64,000 nt of DNA, taken from a virus. Below the pieces are notes generated by a model. That model was not told the origin of the DNA. It saw nothing but the letters and a program-made list of their open reading frames with translations, and ran no database searches. Shown in pieces: positions 62,614 to 64,000 of the stretch. The stretch is from the IMG/VR virus record IMGVR_UViG_3300044612_001963, positions 1 through 64,000 of that record; one strand, 5' to 3'. Each line of letters begins with the position of its first letter. Position 1 is the first letter of the stretch. The translations under genes and the position numbers were made by a program.

Positions 62614-63011
62614 GGCTCAGGTTTCCGCACTGCATCGATGCCTGCCTGCGCGATCTCGAACGGTGTGCCGTGGCTCCAGTAGCTGGGCACCAGGCCACCG
62701 GCTGCAGCCATGTCACGCCGGAACTGCTCGATCAGCCTCAGTTGCCGATCGGTGTACGGCTGAAGTTGTGGTTGTGCAATCGCACGTTTTCGCATTGCAT
62801 CCTCCATTGCCTGCTGCGCGATCATCGCCGCTGCAGCCCATCTCGCCGTATCCGGTGTCACGTCATGCCGCGTACGGTAGTGGCCAGGATCGGGGCAATG
62901 GATTAGCCGGAAGCTGCCTGCCTCCATCGCATCGTGATCGGCATCCCAGTGCCGGCCATTGCCCCACGGGATGTAACGCCTGCCCTGTTTGATGTAGAGC
63001 TGGTGGGTCAT
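62610..63011 (-). CDS. hypothetical protein
   Basis: 133 residues. N-terminal LYIKQGRRYIPWGNGRHWDA is a small beta motif; the remainder is helical (WAAAAMIAQQAMEDAMRKRA, DRQLRLIEQFRRDMAAAGG). It overlaps the neighbours by 4 bases. Function unknown. Confidence 0.6.
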   Translation of the reverse strand: MTHQLYIKQGRRYIPWGNGRHWDADHDAMEAGSFRLIHCPDPGHYRTRHDVTPDTARWAAAAMIAQQAMEDAMRKRAIAQPQLQPYTDRQLRLIEQFRRDMAAAGGLVPSYWSHGTPFEIAQAGIDAVRKPEP

Positions 63012-63259
63012 GGCTGCCCCTCCTGCCGCAGCTCGGCGGCGAGGGCGAGGAGTTTATTTTTCCCTTCGGCTTGCTCACAAAAGACTATACTCAAGTAGTC
63101 GTAATCCCACGAGCAATCACACTCTTCTGGGTCTGGCATTCTCATCAAAGGAAATACCTGCTCCGCTGCAGCGATCAGCGCTGCACCTAGGCCGCTAGAT
63201 TTGTACGCATCCCGCACATTTTGCGCGGCGGTAGATAGGGGTGGGGTTGGGGTGGTCAT
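63008..63259 (-). CDS. hypothetical protein
   Basis: 83 residues, helical at both ends (AAQNVRDAYKSSGLGAALI, KNKLLALAAELRQEGQP) with an acidic centre (DPEECDCSWDYDYLS). Coupled to the next gene by ATGA. Function unknown. Confidence 0.55.
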   Translation of the reverse strand: MTTPTPPLSTAAQNVRDAYKSSGLGAALIAAAEQVFPLMRMPDPEECDCSWDYDYLSIVFCEQAEGKNKLLALAAELRQEGQP

Positions 63260-63438
63260 GGTTTAATTTTGGGAAAAGTGTGATAATCGAGAATGAATTG
63301 ATAAACGGCCTTTGCGAAACTGTCGCCGCCGCAGTGGCCGGCGTAGGTATCTGCGAGCAAGTCGCGGCTACCGTCGGCATTTTCTCTGTAGATTCGACTG
63401 CCGCCGTGGTCGTAGATTGTCTGCTTAATTGTTTCCAT
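63256..63438 (-). CDS. hypothetical small protein
   Basis: 60 residues from ATG 63438, which overlaps the upstream stop (TGATG). Beta strands (GGSRIYRENADGSRDLLADT) then a helix (GDSFAKAVYQFILDYHTF). Function unknown. Confidence 0.55.
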   Translation of the reverse strand: METIKQTIYDHGGSRIYRENADGSRDLLADTYAGHCGGDSFAKAVYQFILDYHTFPKIKP

Positions 63439-64000
63439 CACCCCACCTCCGCACCGGGCACCGGCAGGGCGTTGCGTTCCAGGTCGCTGAGTTTCTTGAG
63501 TGCACGCCTTACGAGTTTTTCGTCTGCGTCGTAAGTGCCAGCATCGTCAGAATTGCCCTTGCAAATTTGCACGAAAGCCAGATAGGCTTCTTCGGCAATC
63601 GCTGGCTGCCCAGCCTCCGGCTCGGGCTGGGCCAGGGTGGCGGGGCGCCAGTGAGTAGTTTCGGCGGCTTTCTGCCCCAGCAATGTGGCGGCCAGTCCAT
63701 ACCGGCGTTGCTCATCAGGGTTGCATTCCCCCGCCAGATCGCGCATTGACCACAGCCAGGCAACCAGATCATCTATGCCCTCATCCACCTCAGGCTCGGG
63801 CTGGTCGTAACGACCCCAAAACACTTCGGCCAAGCCCTCCGCATCACCAGGCACTGGCATGGGCAACCCCTCCGGCTCGGGTTGAGCCAGAGCGGTGCGG
63901 GTGCGGGTGATCAGTTGTCTCATGCTTCGCTCAGTGTCACTTTGGACCGTATAGGTCAGCGCGTCGTCTAAACGATCAGCCAGCTCAGCACACCGGGCTT
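63438..64000 (-). CDS. hypothetical protein, 5' end beyond right edge
   Basis: The frame is open from 63438 to the window edge, 187 codons visible. Acidic, Pro/Glu-rich, with repeated AQPEPE segments near residues 33 and 127 of the visible part (ALAQPEPEG and TLAQPEPEAG). Bases 63755-63881 are identical to 1-127, and the visible N-terminal part (ARCAELADRLDD) is a diverged version of the left copy (ALCAELANHLQG). An internal ATG at 63923 is unlikely to be the real start. Confidence 0.7.
   Translation of the reverse strand, partial: ARCAELADRLDDALTYTVQSDTERSMRQLITRTRTALAQPEPEGLPMPVPGDAEGLAEVFWGRYDQPEPEVDEGIDDLVAWLWSMRDLAGECNPDEQRRYGLAATLLGQKAAETTHWRPATLAQPEPEAGQPAIAEEAYLAFVQICKGNSDDAGTYDADEKLVRRALKKLSDLERNALPVPGAEVG
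63755..63881. repeat. 127-bp exact terminal repeat, right copy
   Basis: Identical to bases 1-127. After 63881 the two copies diverge within the same gene. Confidence 0.9.

Overview
This 64 kb window is almost entirely one temperate, long-tailed (siphovirus-type) phage genome from a GC-rich cyanobacterium. The cyanobacterial assignment rests mainly on a cyAbrB-type regulator (27372-27836), a family largely confined to cyanobacteria; the Synechococcus/Cyanobium-like base composition and small-gene style are consistent with it. Temperate life is indicated by a tyrosine integrase (56377-57375), an excisionase-like HTH protein beside it, HTH/RHH regulators and a family of operator-bearing promoters. 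No rRNA, CRISPR array, reverse transcriptase or photosynthesis gene was seen.

Layout. (1) 1-7531, minus strand: early replication/recombination operon (VRR-NUC nuclease, HTH protein, Sak4-like RecA-fold ATPase, SSB, SNF2-type helicase, DNA methyltransferase, small RHH protein, minimal PolX nucleotidyltransferase). (2) 7656-9606, plus: lysis cassette with a two-domain endolysin, then HNH nuclease. (3) 9608-11642, minus: winged HTH and a DEAD/DEAH helicase. (4) 11844-23901, plus: tandem-RHH regulator, primase-helicase, an iteron-rich putative origin (14849-15112), phosphoesterase, terminase, a phage sigma factor, then small zinc/HTH accessory genes behind operator promoters. (5) 23945-55567, plus: tRNA-like element, portal, MuF head protein, an accessory island (cyAbrB, Tad2-like anti-Thoeris protein and others), connectors, tail chaperones G/GT with a -1 frameshift, major tail protein, a 1649-residue tape measure, tail tip and fibre genes, then scaffold and capsid (unusually after the tail genes), and a large lyase-like/SGNH depolymerase. 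(6) 56085-57375: putative attP and integrase. (7) 57518-61212 and 62419-64000, minus: small early genes (Gp157, dCTP-deaminase-like, zinc proteins), interrupted by a plus-strand GH5-like gene.

The first 127 bases of the window recur exactly at 63755-63881, within the same gene. Joining the ends makes one continuous minus operon from about 7531 through position 1 to 62419, so the molecule is probably a circularly closing genome of about 63.75 kb whose last bases belong to a variant allele.

Regulation has several recurrent layers. Early promoters carry a -35 TTGCNN embedded in GTTGC/GCAAC operators, a 17-18 bp spacer and a TATNNT-like -10, followed by a G/T-poor CACCACACC leader without Shine-Dalgarno. 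Late and accessory genes instead carry a dispersed element, GGAAA(A/C)CT, at gene boundaries either 5-6 or 14-27 bases before the start codon (about 17 copies). GC hairpins of the GCCGGA/TCCGGC type follow stop codons in the small-gene region.
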